DNA of 64,000 nucleotides from Methylobacterium durans (GTDB lineage Bacteria; Pseudomonadota; Alphaproteobacteria; Rhizobiales; Beijerinckiaceae), in contig NZ_CP029550.1 of assembly GCF_003173715.1 (NCBI RefSeq), positions 1,922,001 to 1,986,000 of the forward strand. Direction: 5' to 3'. A program made the translations under genes and the position numbers. Shown piece after piece: positions 39,239 to 49,179 of the stretch (position 1 is its first letter; each line of letters begins with the position of its first letter). A model generated the notes under the pieces. That model saw nothing but the letters and a program-made list of their open reading frames with translations. It searched no databases and was not told where the DNA came from.

Positions 39239-39583
39239 ATGCGCGTCGCCCTCGGCCTGCTGGCGGCGCTGCTGGCGCTGCCCGCCTCGGCCGCGCCGCA
39301 CGAGGCGGGCCATTCCTGCGGCGGCAACGCCTATTCCTCCGCACAGGTGACCGAGGGGCGGCCCCCGCGCCGCGGCCCGCTCACGGCGACGCCCGACACG
39401 CTCTGCGCCGACCTGCAGGGCCCGCGCCCGTCCGTGAACGTCGAGATCTACGGCGTCCCGGGCCTCTCGGGGAACGGCCAGACGGGGACCGAGGGGAGTG
39501 GCGGATCGCAGGGCACGGCCCCATATGAAGGTCTGCCTCCGCGCGGGGCGCGCCCGCCCGCCCTCCGCCACCGGGGCTACTGA
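39239..39583 (+). CDS. small secreted hypothetical protein
   Basis: A 114-residue protein with a clear signal peptide (MRVALGLLAALLALPASAAP) and two cysteines in the mature part (HSCGGNAYSS, DTLCADLQG). The C-terminal half is Gly/Pro-rich and low-complexity. It is likely cotranscribed with the DUF3108 gene. No family is recognised. Confidence 0.6.
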   Translation: MRVALGLLAALLALPASAAPHEAGHSCGGNAYSSAQVTEGRPPRRGPLTATPDTLCADLQGPRPSVNVEIYGVPGLSGNGQTGTEGSGGSQGTAPYEGLPPRGARPPALRHRGY

Positions 39584-39658
39584 GCGGGCATCCCGCACAT
39601 CCTTCCCGACGCCCACGGCGCACCACCGGCCGACCCGCCGCAGGACCGCCCCGCCCTG

Positions 39659-42600
39659 ATGAATCGCCGCTCCCTTCCTCCGCAGGCCCGCGCGCGCGGC
39701 GTCACGGCGGTGCTCGGGCCGACCAACACCGGCAAGACCCATCTGGCGATCGAGCGGATGCTCGCGCACCCGACCGGCATGATCGGCCTGCCGCTGCGGC
39801 TCCTCGCCCGCGAGGTCTACCTGCGGGTCGTCGCCCGCGTCGGCCCCGAGAAGGTCGCCCTCGTCACCGGCGAGGAGAAGATCAAGCCGGACCGGCCGCG
39901 CTACTGGATCTCCACCATCGAGGCGATGCCGCGCGATCTCGACGTCGCCTTCGTGGCCATCGACGAGATCCAGCTCGCCGCCGACATGGACCGCGGCCAC
40001 GTCTTCACCGACCGCCTGCTCTACCAGCGCGGGCGCGAGGAGACGCTGCTGATCGGCTCCGCGACCATCCAGCCGCTGGTGGAGGCGCTGGTTCCGGGCG
40101 TGCGCACGACGACCCGCCCGCGCCTCTCGCAGCTCAGCTTCGCGGGGGAGAAGAAGCTCTCGCGCCTGCCGCGCCGCACCGCCATCGTCGCCTTCTCGGC
40201 CGAGGAGGTCTACGCCATCGCCGAGCTGATCCGGCGCCAGCGCGGCGGCGCGGCGGTGGTGCTCGGCGCGCTCTCGCCCCGGACGCGCAACGCGCAGGTC
40301 GAGCTCTACCAGTCGGGCGACGTCGATTACCTCGTGGCCACCGACGCGGTCGGCATGGGGCTCAACCTCGACGTCGACCACGTGGCCTTCGCCGCCAACT
40401 GGAAATACGACGGCACCCGCTTCCGCAGGCTCACGCCCGCCGAGATGGGGCAGATCGCGGGACGGGCCGGGCGCCACCTCTCGGACGGCACCTTCGGCTC
40501 GACGGGTCGATGCCCCCCTTCGACGCGGAGATGATCGAGGCGATCGAGACCCACAGCTTCGAGCCGGTGCGGATGCTGCAATGGCGCAACCCCGATCTCG
40601 GCTTCCACAGCCTCGACACCCTGCGCGAGGCCCTCGACGAGCACCCGCGCGAGAACGGGCTCACCCGCGCGCCGATGGGCGAGGACCAGCAGGCGCTCGA
40701 GATCCTGATGCGCGAGGACGACATCCGCGACATGGCGACCGGCGCGAAATCCGTGCAGCGCCTCTGGGACGTCTGCGGCGTGCCCGATTACCGCAAGGTC
40801 CACCCGCAGACGCACGCGGACCTCGTGGCGCAGCTCTACAGGTTCCTGATGCGGGGCATGGCGGGGCGCATCCCCAACGATTGGTTCGCCCGCCACGTCG
40901 CCATGATCGACCGGACGGACGGGGACATCGACGCCCTGTCCCAGCGGATCGCCCAGGGGCGGACCTGGACCTTCGTGGCCAACAGACCCGACTGGCTCGT
41001 CGACCCGGAACATTGGCAGGGCGAGACGCGTCGGGTAGAGGACAGGCTGTCCGACGCCCTGCACGAGCGCCTCGCGAGCCGCTTCGTCGACAGGCGCACC
41101 AGCGTCCTGATGCGGCGCCTGAGAGAGAATACGATGTTGGAAGCCCAGATTTCCCCCGGCGGGGACGTGACCGTCGAGGGACAGCATGTCGGCCATCTTC
41201 ACGGCTTCCAGTTCGTGCCGGACCCGGGCGCCGAGGGACACGAGGCCAAGACCCTGCGCAGCGCCGCCGAGAAGGCCCTCGGCGGCGAGATCGAGGCGCG
41301 CGCCGAGCGCTTCGCGGCCGCGGCCGATTCCTCTCTCGTCCTCAGCCACGAGGGCGTGATCCGCTGGACCGGCGATCCGGTGGCGAAGCTCGTGCCGGGC
41401 GACAAGCTGTTCGAGCCGCGCCTGCGCCTGATCGCCGACGAGCAGCTCACGGGCTCCGCCCGCGACAAGGTCGAGGCGCGCCTCAACGCGTGGCTGAAGG
41501 CGCACGTGGTGCGCCTCCTCGGGCCGCTCCTGGAGATCGAGACCGCCGCCGACCTGACGGGGCTTGCCAAGGGCATCGGCTACCAAGTGGTCGAGTCGCT
41601 CGGCGTCCTGGAGCGCGCGAAGGTGACGCACGAGATGCGCAGCCTCGACCAGGATGGCCGCGCGACGCTCCGCCGCCACGGCGTACGCTTCGGCGCCTAC
41701 CACATCTTCCTGCCGGCCCTCCTGAAGCCCGCCCCGCGGACCCTCGCGGCGCAGCTTTGGGCCCTGCGCAACGGCGGCCTCGAGCAGCCCGGCCTCGACG
41801 AGATCGCGCATCTGGCCGGCTCCGGCCGCACCTCGATCAAGGTGAACGCCGAGATCGCCAAGGGCCTCTACCGGGCGGCGGGCTTCCGCGTCTGCGGCGA
41901 GCGCGCCGTGCGCGTCGACATCCTGGAGCGGCTCGCCGACCTGATCCGCCCCGCCATCGCCTACCGCCCCGGCACGACGCCGGGCGAGCCGCCGGCCGGC
42001 ACCGCGGACGGGGACGGCTTCGTCGGCACCGTCGGCATGACCTCCCTCGTCGGCTGCTCGGGCGAGGATTTCGCCTCCATCCTGAAGTCGCTCGGCTACG
42101 TCGCCGAGACCCGGCCGGGCCCGGCGATCACCGTGCCGCTCCTGCCGGCCGCCTCGACCGAGCCGGTTCGCCCGGTCGCGGCGCAGTCGGCCGAGGCGAC
42201 GTCCGAGGCGCCGGGCGCCGAGACGCTCGCCGCGGCCGCGGCGGAGAGCGAGGCGGCCGAGAGTATCGACGCGGCCGAGGGTCCGGCCTCCGAGGCCGAG
42301 GCCGCAGCGAATGCGCCCGCGGAGGGCACGCCCGAGACGGCGGACGCCGCGCCCGCGGAACCCGAGCCGGCCGCGACGGACGGCGAAGCGGAGCCCGCGG
42401 CCGCGACGGCGGGCCCCGACGTCGCCGAGACCACCGACGTCGTCGAGACCACCGAGATCGTCGAGGTTGCCGAGTCCGCGGTGCCCGAGGAGGCGGCAGA
42501 CGCGGCCCCCGTCGAAGCGGCCGGGACCGGGGAGCCCGCCTCCGAGGAGACGGCGAGCGCAGGGCCCGCTCCGGCCGAGACCGCGCCTGAGCCCGAACTG

Positions 42601-43095
42601 GCTGCCGAAATTCCCGCCGAGGCGTCCGCCGAGCCCGCTCCCGCCGCCGAGGCGGCCGAGCCCGCGACGATCGAGGTGTGGCACCTGCACCGTCACCAGC
42701 GGCCCGCCCACCAGCGCCAGAACCGGCCGCGCGGACAACAGGGGCGCGGGCGCGAGGCCGGCCAGGGCGCCGGCCAGGGCGCCGGACGGACCGACGGCGA
42801 GGGCCGTCGGGACGGCGGCCGCGGACCGGATCGCCAGCGCGCGCAGGGGGCCGAAGGCCGCAACCGGCCGCAAGGCGATCGCGAGGGTCGCCGCGGCGGC
42901 GATGGCGGCGGACGCCGCGACCGTTTCGAGGGCGGCCGCGGCCGGCCCGAGCGTCGCGACGAAGGCCGGCATGCCGGGCCGCGCGAGGACCAGCGGCCGC
43001 CGCGCCGCGAGCGGGCACCCGATCCGGATTCGCCCTTCGCCAAGCTCGCCGCCCTGAAGGCGCAGCTCGAATCCGGCGACAGCGGGAAGCGCTGA
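39659..43095 (+). CDS. Suv3-like ATP-dependent RNA helicase with acidic and RGG-like tail, one frameshift
   Basis: The superfamily 2 core is clear: Walker A LGPTNTGKTHLAIE, DEIQLAADMDRG as motif II, GSATIQPL as motif III, and DAVGMGLNLDVDHV with QIAGRAGRH as motifs V and VI. It resembles mitochondrial Suv3 and its alphaproteobacterial relatives. After about residue 800 come a long Ala/Glu-rich acidic stretch and a basic Arg/Gly/Gln-rich tail (RRDGGRGPDRQRAQGAEGR). The frame breaks in a C6 run at 40513-40518; one added C gives STGRCPPFDAEMIEAIE. hslR, fdxA, carD and rpoH follow on the same strand, a conserved order. Confidence 0.88.
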
Positions 43096-43117
43096 ACGCG
43101 GGGAGGATGCGCCCGGC

Positions 43118-43402
43118 ATGAAGGCGGAGCGGCAGCGGCTCGACAAGTGGCTGTGGTTCGCCCGCTTCGCCAAGACGCGCTCCCTCGCCGCCCGCCTCGT
43201 GGCCGAGGGCCATGTCCGTGTGAACGGCAAGCGCGCCGAGGCCCCGGCCAAGGGACTCGCCGTCGGCGACGTGATCACGGTGGCGGCCACGCATGTCACG
43301 GCCCTGGTCCGTGTGGCGGATCTCGGCGAGCGGCGGGGCCCGGCGCCCGAGGCGCGCCGCCTCTACGTCGATCTCGCGGACGCTCCGCCCGAGCAGGGCT
43401 AG
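43118..43402 (+). CDS. hslR: S4 domain RNA-binding heat-shock protein, HslR type
   Basis: A 94-residue S4 domain protein: RLDKWLWFARFAKTRSLAARL, given as RLDKWLWFARFAKTRS and LAARLVAEGHVRVNGKR, then VGDVITVAATH. HslR (Hsp15) recognises free 50S subunits with a stalled nascent chain in E. coli; the same role here is inferred. It begins 22 bp after the helicase stop and is probably cotranscribed. Confidence 0.88.
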   Translation: MKAERQRLDKWLWFARFAKTRSLAARLVAEGHVRVNGKRAEAPAKGLAVGDVITVAATHVTALVRVADLGERRGPAPEARRLYVDLADAPPEQG

Positions 43403-43671
43403 GAGTTTCGTCGCCGCGGCGAGGAATTCATGGGTGGGACGCCGCCGGTCTATGGCGGGTGGGCGACACAGGCGCTCCTTGGGTGCGATGCGGCGCCTGC
43501 ACGCTTGTCAGCACACCGCCCAGAGGCTAGAGCCGTTCGAAATCGGGGTTTCCAGGCTCCGGACGGAACGCATCAGCACAAGCATCCGCGGATCGGGCGC
43601 GAAGGCTGCGGACGGGGCGAGCGGCCCCGCAACCCGCCCCACCGAAGCGGATCGAGGACGAAAAGCGGACC

Positions 43672-44010
43672 ATGACCTACGTCGTCACCGACAATTGCAT
43701 CAAGTGCAAGTACATGGACTGCGTCGAGGTCTGCCCCGTGGATTGCTTCTACGAGGGTGAGAACATGCTCGTCATCCATCCCGACGAGTGCATCGACTGC
43801 GGCGTCTGCGAGCCCGAATGCCCGGCCGAGGCGATCAAGCCCGACACCGAGCCGAGCCTCGAGACCTGGCTCAGGGTCAACGCCGACTACGCCAAGCGCT
43901 GGCCCAACATCACGCAGAAGAAGGATGCGCCCGCCGACGCCAAGGAATGGGACGGCATCGCCGACAAGTTCGAGGCGCATTTCTCCGCAAGCCCCGGCAC
44001 GGGCGACTGA
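43672..44010 (+). CDS. fdxA: seven-iron ferredoxin FdxA
   Basis: A [3Fe-4S][4Fe-4S] ferredoxin of 112 residues. The cysteine pattern is [18 protein letters not shown] for the first half and [16 protein letters not shown] for the second. The tail ([15 protein letters not shown]) is typical of alphaproteobacterial FdxA. It is cytoplasmic and carries electrons to unspecified partners. The 269-bp gap before it holds no other gene that I can see. Confidence 0.96.
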   Translation: MTYVVTDNCIKCKYMDCVEVCPVDCFYEGENMLVIHPDECIDCGVCEPECPAEAIKPDTEPSLETWLRVNADYAKRWPNITQKKDAPADAKEWDGIADKFEAHFSASPGTGD

Positions 44011-44484
44011 GCCGCCGGCCGCCCCGCCCGAGAGCGGGTTGCGAGCGCGGTGCTAAGGGCCGCGCCGGCACGTCTGCGCCGCACGCAAAGCAGGCATTCC
44101 GAGGGCATCCTGCCCACTCGCTTCTCTCCGTGCACAACTCGGTGCAGGGAGCGCGCGCTCGTGCGCCTCAGTCGGCAATCCTTTGATTCGGCGGCCGGAT
44201 TGTGATACACAATAGGCCTGCCGTCGCTCGTGCCTGACGTGCTCCCTCTTCCGCCAGACGCGGTTCCAAGGCGTTCCATGGAAACGGGGTTGCATGCGAT
44301 CGACCGCTGAAGGCGCCCTGCTTTCGGTGGCCGGTCTCGTCGTGGTCCGTGTGTTCGGCCGCGCCAGGGAACCGGTGGCCCGTGCGGTCGTGCGGTTGGC
44401 GGCTCAGGCCGGGTGTCCCACCCCGGAGAATCGATTTGGCGCGGCAATTCTCGCGCCCGTGCCCTGTTTGGAGGCCCTTCTCGC
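44011..44484. other. gene-free stretch before carD
   Basis: No convincing gene was found. A 64-codon frame at 44294-44488 lacks a ribosome site and overlaps the carD start. The region contains a perfect palindrome at 44197-44211 and a plausible carD promoter (TTGATT at 44181 and TACACA at 44204, 17 bp apart). The rest shows no notable feature. Confidence 0.5.
44197..44211. promoter_or_regulatory. ATTGTG-ATA-CACAAT palindrome over the probable carD promoter
   Basis: A perfect 6-3-6 inverted repeat, AT-rich in a GC-rich region, overlaps a possible -10 element. It would suit a dimeric repressor or activator. No regulator can be named from the sequence. Confidence 0.45.
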
Positions 44485-45081
44485 ATGACCACAGCCAAGA
44501 AGACGACGGCAGCCCGCCAAGGCTTCAAGACCGGCGAAGCGGTCGTGTATCCGGCTCACGGTGTCGGTCGCATCATCGCGATCGAGGAGCAGGAGATCGC
44601 CGGCTACAAGCTGGAGCTGTTCGTCGTCTCGTTCGAGAAGGACAAGATGGTCCTGCGCGTCCCCACCGCGAAGGCCAACAGCGTCGGCATGCGCAAGCTC
44701 GCCGAGCCGGATGTCGTCAAGAAGGCCCTCGACGTGCTGACCGGCCGCGCCCGCATCAAGCGCACCATGTGGTCGCGCCGGGCCCAGGAATACGAGGCCA
44801 AGATCAATTCCGGCGACCTGCTGTCGGTGACCGAGGTGGTGCGCGACCTCTACCGCTCCGACGCGCAGCCCGAGCAATCCTACAGCGAGCGCCAGCTCTA
44901 CGAAGCCGCCCTCGACCGCGTCGTGCGCGAGATCTCCTCGGTCAACCGCATCACCGAGACCGAGGCCCTCAAGCTCATCGAGCAGAGCCTCGCCAAGTCG
45001 CCCCGCCGCGCCAAGAACGAGGTCGAGGCGGAATCGGACGCGGATTCGGAAGGTGACGACCTGCAGGAAGAGGCCGCCTGA
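44485..45081 (+). CDS. carD: CarD/CdnL family transcription regulator
   Basis: CarD-type proteins bind RNA polymerase beta and stabilise the open complex, notably at rRNA promoters. The N-terminal interaction domain is clear: QGFKTGEAVVYPAHGVGRI, then LRVPTAKANSVGMRKL. The helical DNA-contacting domain follows, with WSRRAQEYEAKINSGDL. The tail is acidic (EAESDADSEGDDLQEEAA). ATG 44485 follows ttggaggccc. A strong terminator lies 30 bp after the stop. Confidence 0.94.
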   Translation: MTTAKKTTAARQGFKTGEAVVYPAHGVGRIIAIEEQEIAGYKLELFVVSFEKDKMVLRVPTAKANSVGMRKLAEPDVVKKALDVLTGRARIKRTMWSRRAQEYEAKINSGDLLSVTEVVRDLYRSDAQPEQSYSERQLYEAALDRVVREISSVNRITETEALKLIEQSLAKSPRRAKNEVEAESDADSEGDDLQEEAA

Positions 45082-45110
45082 GGCGCCCACTTCCCGGATG
45101 GAGCATTCGA

Positions 45111-45139
45111 GGTCCGGTGCGCGCGCACCGGGCCTTTTT
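45111..45139 (+). terminator. Rho-independent terminator of carD
   Basis: GGTCCGGTGCG and CGCACCGGGCC (one G-T pair) form a long stem with a minimal loop, followed by TTTTT. It is the most canonical terminator in the window. Confidence 0.9.
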
Positions 45140-45199
45140 CTTGGCCCCGGGGTTTCTTGGCCCCGGGGTTTCTTGGCCCCGGGGTTTCTTGGCCCCAGG
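45137..45199. repeat. 16-bp tandem repeat, three perfect copies and one diverged
   Basis: The unit tttcttggccccgggg starts in the T tract of the carD terminator and is repeated at 45153 and 45169; a fourth unit at 45185 ends ccccagg. Each unit holds the palindrome ccccgggg or ggcccc. It is non-coding. The repeat may have grown from the terminator tail. Confidence 0.95.
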
Positions 45200-45516
45200 T
45201 TTCGGCCGCATGTCTTCTGGCCTCTTGGGGATGTTCCTTCGTCCGCATCGGACGGACGGCCCGCAATATCCGGACGGACCTGTCGTCGTCCCGTCATCCC
45301 TGCCCTAGATCATGCGCGGGATCGAACGTGCGGCCGGGGTGAGCGGCGTCGCGAGCGGAATTTGGTCCCACACGCCCATCTTCATCGCGAGGGACGGAAC
45401 CTTCGCGCCGGTGCTTCCGTTGTCGGTTGCCTGGCGTGGGTCCTTGCAGGCGCCGTCCGGCGTCTCGGGTGCGACCCCTGCCGTAACAGCACTCGAACCA
45501 AGAGGCGGAGGCGGGG
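45200..45516. other. rpoH upstream region
   Basis: No gene is evident. The 317 bp should hold the rpoH promoter, but I could not assign a clear -35/-10 pair. The reading frames here lack ribosome sites and family resemblance. Confidence 0.4.
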
Positions 45517-46392
45517 ATGGCGGAAATTGCAGGGATCCGGCGGCAGTTCATTCGGACTGCCATGGAGGCGCCCTTCCTCGCGCGCGACGAGGAACGCGGC
45601 CTCGCCCTGCGCTGGAAGGATAAGCGCGACGAGCGCGCCCTGCACCGCCTGATCTCCGCGCATATGCGCCTCGTCATCGCCCTGGCCGGCCGCTTCCGGC
45701 ATTACGGCCTGCCCATGGCCGACCTCGTTCAGGAGGGTCATGTCGGCCTGATGGAGGCCGCAGCCCGCTTCGAGCCGGAGCGGGAGGTCCGCTTCTCCAC
45801 CTACGCCACGTGGTGGATCCGCGCCTCGATCCAGGACTACATCCTGCGCAACTGGTCGATCGTCCGCGGCGGCACCAGCTCGGCCCAGAAGGCTCTGTTC
45901 TTCAACCTGCGCCGCCTGCGCGCCCGCCTCATGCAATCGACAGAGGAGCGCGTCGGCGACGAGATCCACCGGCGCATCGCCACCGCCATCGGCGTCTCCC
46001 GCGAGGACGTGGCGCTGATGGATGCCCGCCTGTCCGGCCCCGACATGTCGCTGAACGCGCCGGTCGGCGAGGAGAGCGAAGCCTCCTCCGAGCGGATGGA
46101 CTTCCTCGTCGACGGAGCGGCGCTGCCCGACGAGACCGTCTCGGCGACCGTCGACGGCGAGCGGCGCCTGATCTGGCTGCAGCAGGCGCTGACCGTGCTG
46201 TCCGAGCGCGAGCTCCGAATCCTGCAGGAGCGCCGCCTCGCCGAGGATCAGGCGACGCTGGAGGCACTGGGGCACCGGCTCGGGATCTCGAAGGAGCGGG
46301 TCCGCCAGATCGAGAACCGCGCCTTGGAGAAGCTGCGCCGGGCCCTGGCGGAGAAGTTCCCGCAAACGGCGAGCAGCGTCTACGCCGGTTGA
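45517..46392 (+). CDS. rpoH: RNA polymerase sigma-32 factor (RpoH)
   Basis: Region 2 reads HMRLVIALAGRFRHYGLPMADLVQEGHVGLME, shown here as HMRLVIALAGRFRHYGLP and DLVQEGHVGLMEAA, then FSTYATWWIRASIQDYILRN. The RpoH box is AQKALFFNLRRLRARL near residues 128-143. Region 4 ends with LGISKERVRQIENRALEKLR. Alphaproteobacteria often carry two rpoH genes; this one resembles the RpoH2 type, but I cannot be certain of the subtype. ATG 45517 follows ggcggaggcgggg. Confidence 0.92.
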   Translation: MAEIAGIRRQFIRTAMEAPFLARDEERGLALRWKDKRDERALHRLISAHMRLVIALAGRFRHYGLPMADLVQEGHVGLMEAAARFEPEREVRFSTYATWWIRASIQDYILRNWSIVRGGTSSAQKALFFNLRRLRARLMQSTEERVGDEIHRRIATAIGVSREDVALMDARLSGPDMSLNAPVGEESEASSERMDFLVDGAALPDETVSATVDGERRLIWLQQALTVLSERELRILQERRLAEDQATLEALGHRLGISKERVRQIENRALEKLRRALAEKFPQTASSVYAG

Positions 46393-46588
46393 ATTCACCG
46401 ACCCGCGCAGGGCGCGGGGCGGCGGCGCGCCAATGGTCGCGGAGATTTTTGTGGCCGGTCGCTGCAGGCGTGATGCATTCGCCACGCCGGGACCTGAACT
46501 TATCAGAAGTTGTACTGAATAGGACAGAACCGGCAAAACCTGCGGATTTGCAACCCTGGGCGTCTACGTTCCGCCCCTGTGGCGCGCT

Positions 46589-46858
46589 ATGCTCGGTCGC
46601 ATCGGAAACGTGGCGATCCAAGCATTGGGAATGCTGCAGCCCTCTGCACGGCCCCTCGCGGCCCTGATCCTCCTGGCCTTCGTCGTCGCCGTGATCGCGG
46701 CCGTCGCAACCCTGCGCCACAGCCTGCCCTGGTACACGGGGCTCGCCCTGTTCTACGCAGGCGTCGCCGCAGCCGAACTCGCCTATCTCGCCCTCTGCCT
46801 CGTACGCGATCCGGGCCGGAGATCACCGGCGCAGGGCGGGAGAAAGACGGCGGCCTGA
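46589..46858 (+). CDS. small membrane protein, two helices
   Basis: An 89-residue protein with two membrane segments (LAALILLAFVVAVIAAVA and WYTGLALFYAGVAAAELAYL) and a basic C-terminus. No family is recognised. It lies between rpoH and the convergent MFS gene. The 196 bp before it are relatively AT-rich near 46490-46560 and could contain its promoter. Confidence 0.6.
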   Translation: MLGRIGNVAIQALGMLQPSARPLAALILLAFVVAVIAAVATLRHSLPWYTGLALFYAGVAAAELAYLALCLVRDPGRRSPAQGGRKTAA

Positions 46859-46863
46859 GGCTC

Positions 46864-48174
46864 TCAGCCGGGCCGCTGCCGCAGGATCAGGTGCGGCCGC
46901 CCCGCGAGCAGGGCGCATCCCCCCAGCACGACGGCGCAGAAGCCCGCCACGGCGGCGAGCGGCAGCACCGGCGCGAGGAAGCCTGAGGTGGCTGCGCCCG
47001 CGACGGATCCGAGATTCATCGTCGCCATGTAGACCTCGAACTCCGTCGCCGCGCCGACGCGCCCCCGGCTCGCCCGCATCAAGGCCGGCACCAGGGCGAC
47101 GACGAGCAGGCCGGGCAGCACGTTGGTCAGCCCGAGGATGACCGGTCCCGCCGGCCCCGCGAGCCCCGCCGCGATCAGGGCACCGGCGAGGAGGAAGGCG
47201 GCAGCGCTCGCGAGGCAGAGGCTGCGCAGAGCCCGCAGCGGGCCTGCCCGGTCCGACCACAGGCCGATGGCGAGGGCGCCGAGCGTCCCGCCGACCAGGG
47301 CAAGCGCCGCCTGCAGGCGCGACAGCGCGGCCGCATCCCAGCCGTATCCCTGCACCAGATCGATGCCGAAGCGCAGCTCGAACAGGGCGAGCGCGCCGTC
47401 CAAGGCGAAGCACAAGCCGAGGAGCCGCAGCGCCCGCCTCCGGGCGAGCCCGAGGCCGAGACGCCGGAGGAAGCGGCGGAGCGGGATGGGCCCCGCGCCC
47501 GCCTTGGCCGCCTTCCGGGCGAACGACAGGAACGCGTCGCCGGGCACCTCGCGCACCAGCAGCGCCGGCAGGGCCGCGCAGAGGCTGAGGACGAGGAGCA
47601 GGCGCACGCTCGCGGGGAAGCCGTGGGCCGCGAGCATCCAGCCGAACAGGGCGGCGCCGAGGCTCGTGCCGACGACGAAGCCGCCGCGGGTGCAGGCGCT
47701 CATCCGGCCGAGCTCCGCCTCGGGCACGTGGTCCATGACGAGACGGTCGCAGGCGGTGTCGAGGAGCGCCGCGAACAGGCTGTGCACGAGGAAGACCATC
47801 CCGAGGGCCCCGAGCGCCTCCGGCCCCGGCAGGAGCAGCAGGGCCGCGAGGGAGGCCTGGCCGCCGAGGATCGCGACGACGCTCCAGACCCGGCGCCGGC
47901 CCATGCGGGCGCGGATCGCCCGATCGACCAGCGGCCCCCACAGGATCGGCTGCAGCGTCCAGGGCAGGCCCGCGACGGCGAAGTGGAGGCCGACCTCGGA
48001 GGCGGGCACGCCGAGCCCGGCGAGATGGTTGGCGAGCGCCGTCAGGGAGAAGCCCGCCACGAGCCCCTGGTAGAGGTAGGTGGCGAAGAACACGCCGTAG
48101 CGGGCGCCGCGGTCCCGCAGTGTCGGCAGCCGGAGCTTCGCGCCGGACGGGCGCGCGGCCGTGCCGCCGCTCAT
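46864..48174 (-). CDS. MFS transporter
   Basis: A 436-residue protein with twelve predicted membrane helices. Near the N-terminus is YGVFFATYLYQGLVAGFSLT, and the loop 2-3 motif region is GPLVDRAIRARMGRRRVWSV. It resembles AmpG-like or PucC-like drug/peptide permeases in overall style, but the substrate cannot be stated. ATG 48174 is chosen. It is divergent from the phosphopantetheinyl transferase gene (163 bp between the starts). Confidence 0.85.
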   Translation of the reverse strand: MSGGTAARPSGAKLRLPTLRDRGARYGVFFATYLYQGLVAGFSLTALANHLAGLGVPASEVGLHFAVAGLPWTLQPILWGPLVDRAIRARMGRRRVWSVVAILGGQASLAALLLLPGPEALGALGMVFLVHSLFAALLDTACDRLVMDHVPEAELGRMSACTRGGFVVGTSLGAALFGWMLAAHGFPASVRLLLVLSLCAALPALLVREVPGDAFLSFARKAAKAGAGPIPLRRFLRRLGLGLARRRALRLLGLCFALDGALALFELRFGIDLVQGYGWDAAALSRLQAALALVGGTLGALAIGLWSDRAGPLRALRSLCLASAAAFLLAGALIAAGLAGPAGPVILGLTNVLPGLLVVALVPALMRASRGRVGAATEFEVYMATMNLGSVAGAATSGFLAPVLPLAAVAGFCAVVLGGCALLAGRPHLILRQRPG

Positions 48175-48337
48175 GCCGCGCCCCGGCGCTTGCGGGCAGC
48201 GGCGTGTTCGCCGATCCTCGCGCCCCGCCCCTCCCCGAGCCACCGCATGCCGTTCCCCCGACGCCGCGCCGGCATGATGCCCCGATCCCGAGGCCGCGGG
48301 CCATGAGGCACGGCGCGCGCGGCCGCCGGAACCGCGC

Positions 48338-49081
48338 GTGAGCGGCGGAGACTGGATCACGGCCGAGCCGGGCCCGCTCCGCGCAGCCACCGTCTGGTGC
48401 GTCGATCTCGCCCTGTCGGACGCGGCGCTCGCGGCCTGCGCCGGGATCCTGTCCGGGGAGGAGCGGGCGCGGGCGGCCCGCTTCCTGCGGCCGGTCGACC
48501 GGGACCGCTACGTCGCGAGCCATGGGGCTCTGCGCCTGATCCTCGGCCGGGCCTGCGGACGCGCCCCCGCCGACCTCGCCTTCACGGCGCTGCCCGGCGG
48601 CAAGCCGGCGCTCGCGGATGGGCCGGGGCTCGATTTCAACCTCTCCCACTCGGGCGCGCGGGCGCTCGTGGGGCTGTCGCCGCGCGGCTGGATCGGCGTC
48701 GATGTCGAGGCCCTGCGCCCGATGCCGGATGCGGGCCGTGTAGCGCGGACCACCTTCGCCCCCGACGAAGTCGCCGCCCTCGCCGCCCTGCCCGCCTCCG
48801 ACCTGATGCCCGCCTTCATGGCCTGCTGGACCCGCAAGGAGGCCTTCGTGAAGGCCGTTGGCACCGGGCTCGCCATGCCGCTCGCGCGCTTCAGCGTCTC
48901 GCTGCCGCCCGCGCCCGCTTCCCTGCTGCGCCTCGCGGGCGAGCCGGGAGCGGCGGAGGCGTGGTCGCTCCATCATCTCGAGCCCGGCGGCGGCACGGTC
49001 GGCGCCGCCGCGCTCGCGGGCGCCGGGGCCATGCTCGACCTGCGGGCCCTGCCGTCCGGCTGGCCGCATCGACTCCTCTGA
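48338..49081 (+). CDS. 4'-phosphopantetheinyl transferase, Sfp type
   Basis: Sfp-type enzymes move phosphopantetheine from CoA to carrier proteins of NRPS, PKS or related systems. The hallmarks GVDVEALRP (magnesium site) and WTRKEAFVKAVGTGL are present, with FNLSHSGARALVGLS upstream. Start GTG 48338. The length of 247 residues is normal. No synthase gene is nearby, so its carrier-protein target lies elsewhere in the genome. Confidence 0.9.
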   Translation: MSGGDWITAEPGPLRAATVWCVDLALSDAALAACAGILSGEERARAARFLRPVDRDRYVASHGALRLILGRACGRAPADLAFTALPGGKPALADGPGLDFNLSHSGARALVGLSPRGWIGVDVEALRPMPDAGRVARTTFAPDEVAALAALPASDLMPAFMACWTRKEAFVKAVGTGLAMPLARFSVSLPPAPASLLRLAGEPGAAEAWSLHHLEPGGGTVGAAALAGAGAMLDLRALPSGWPHRLL

Positions 49082-49179
49082 CGGCGTCCCCGTGATCGGG
49101 TGCAGGCTCGGCAATGATTTGCTTGCGGCCCGGGAGAGCCCCGGCTATAAGCCCGCTCGCTGGCGGAGACGCCGGCCTT

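Noticed and set aside
44294..44488. 64-codon frame before carD
   Set aside because: It lacks a ribosome site, overlaps the carD start and resembles nothing known.
45137..45199. Possible CRISPR or origin iterons
   Set aside because: There are only four units and no spacers, with no replication gene nearby; simple tandem duplication is enough.
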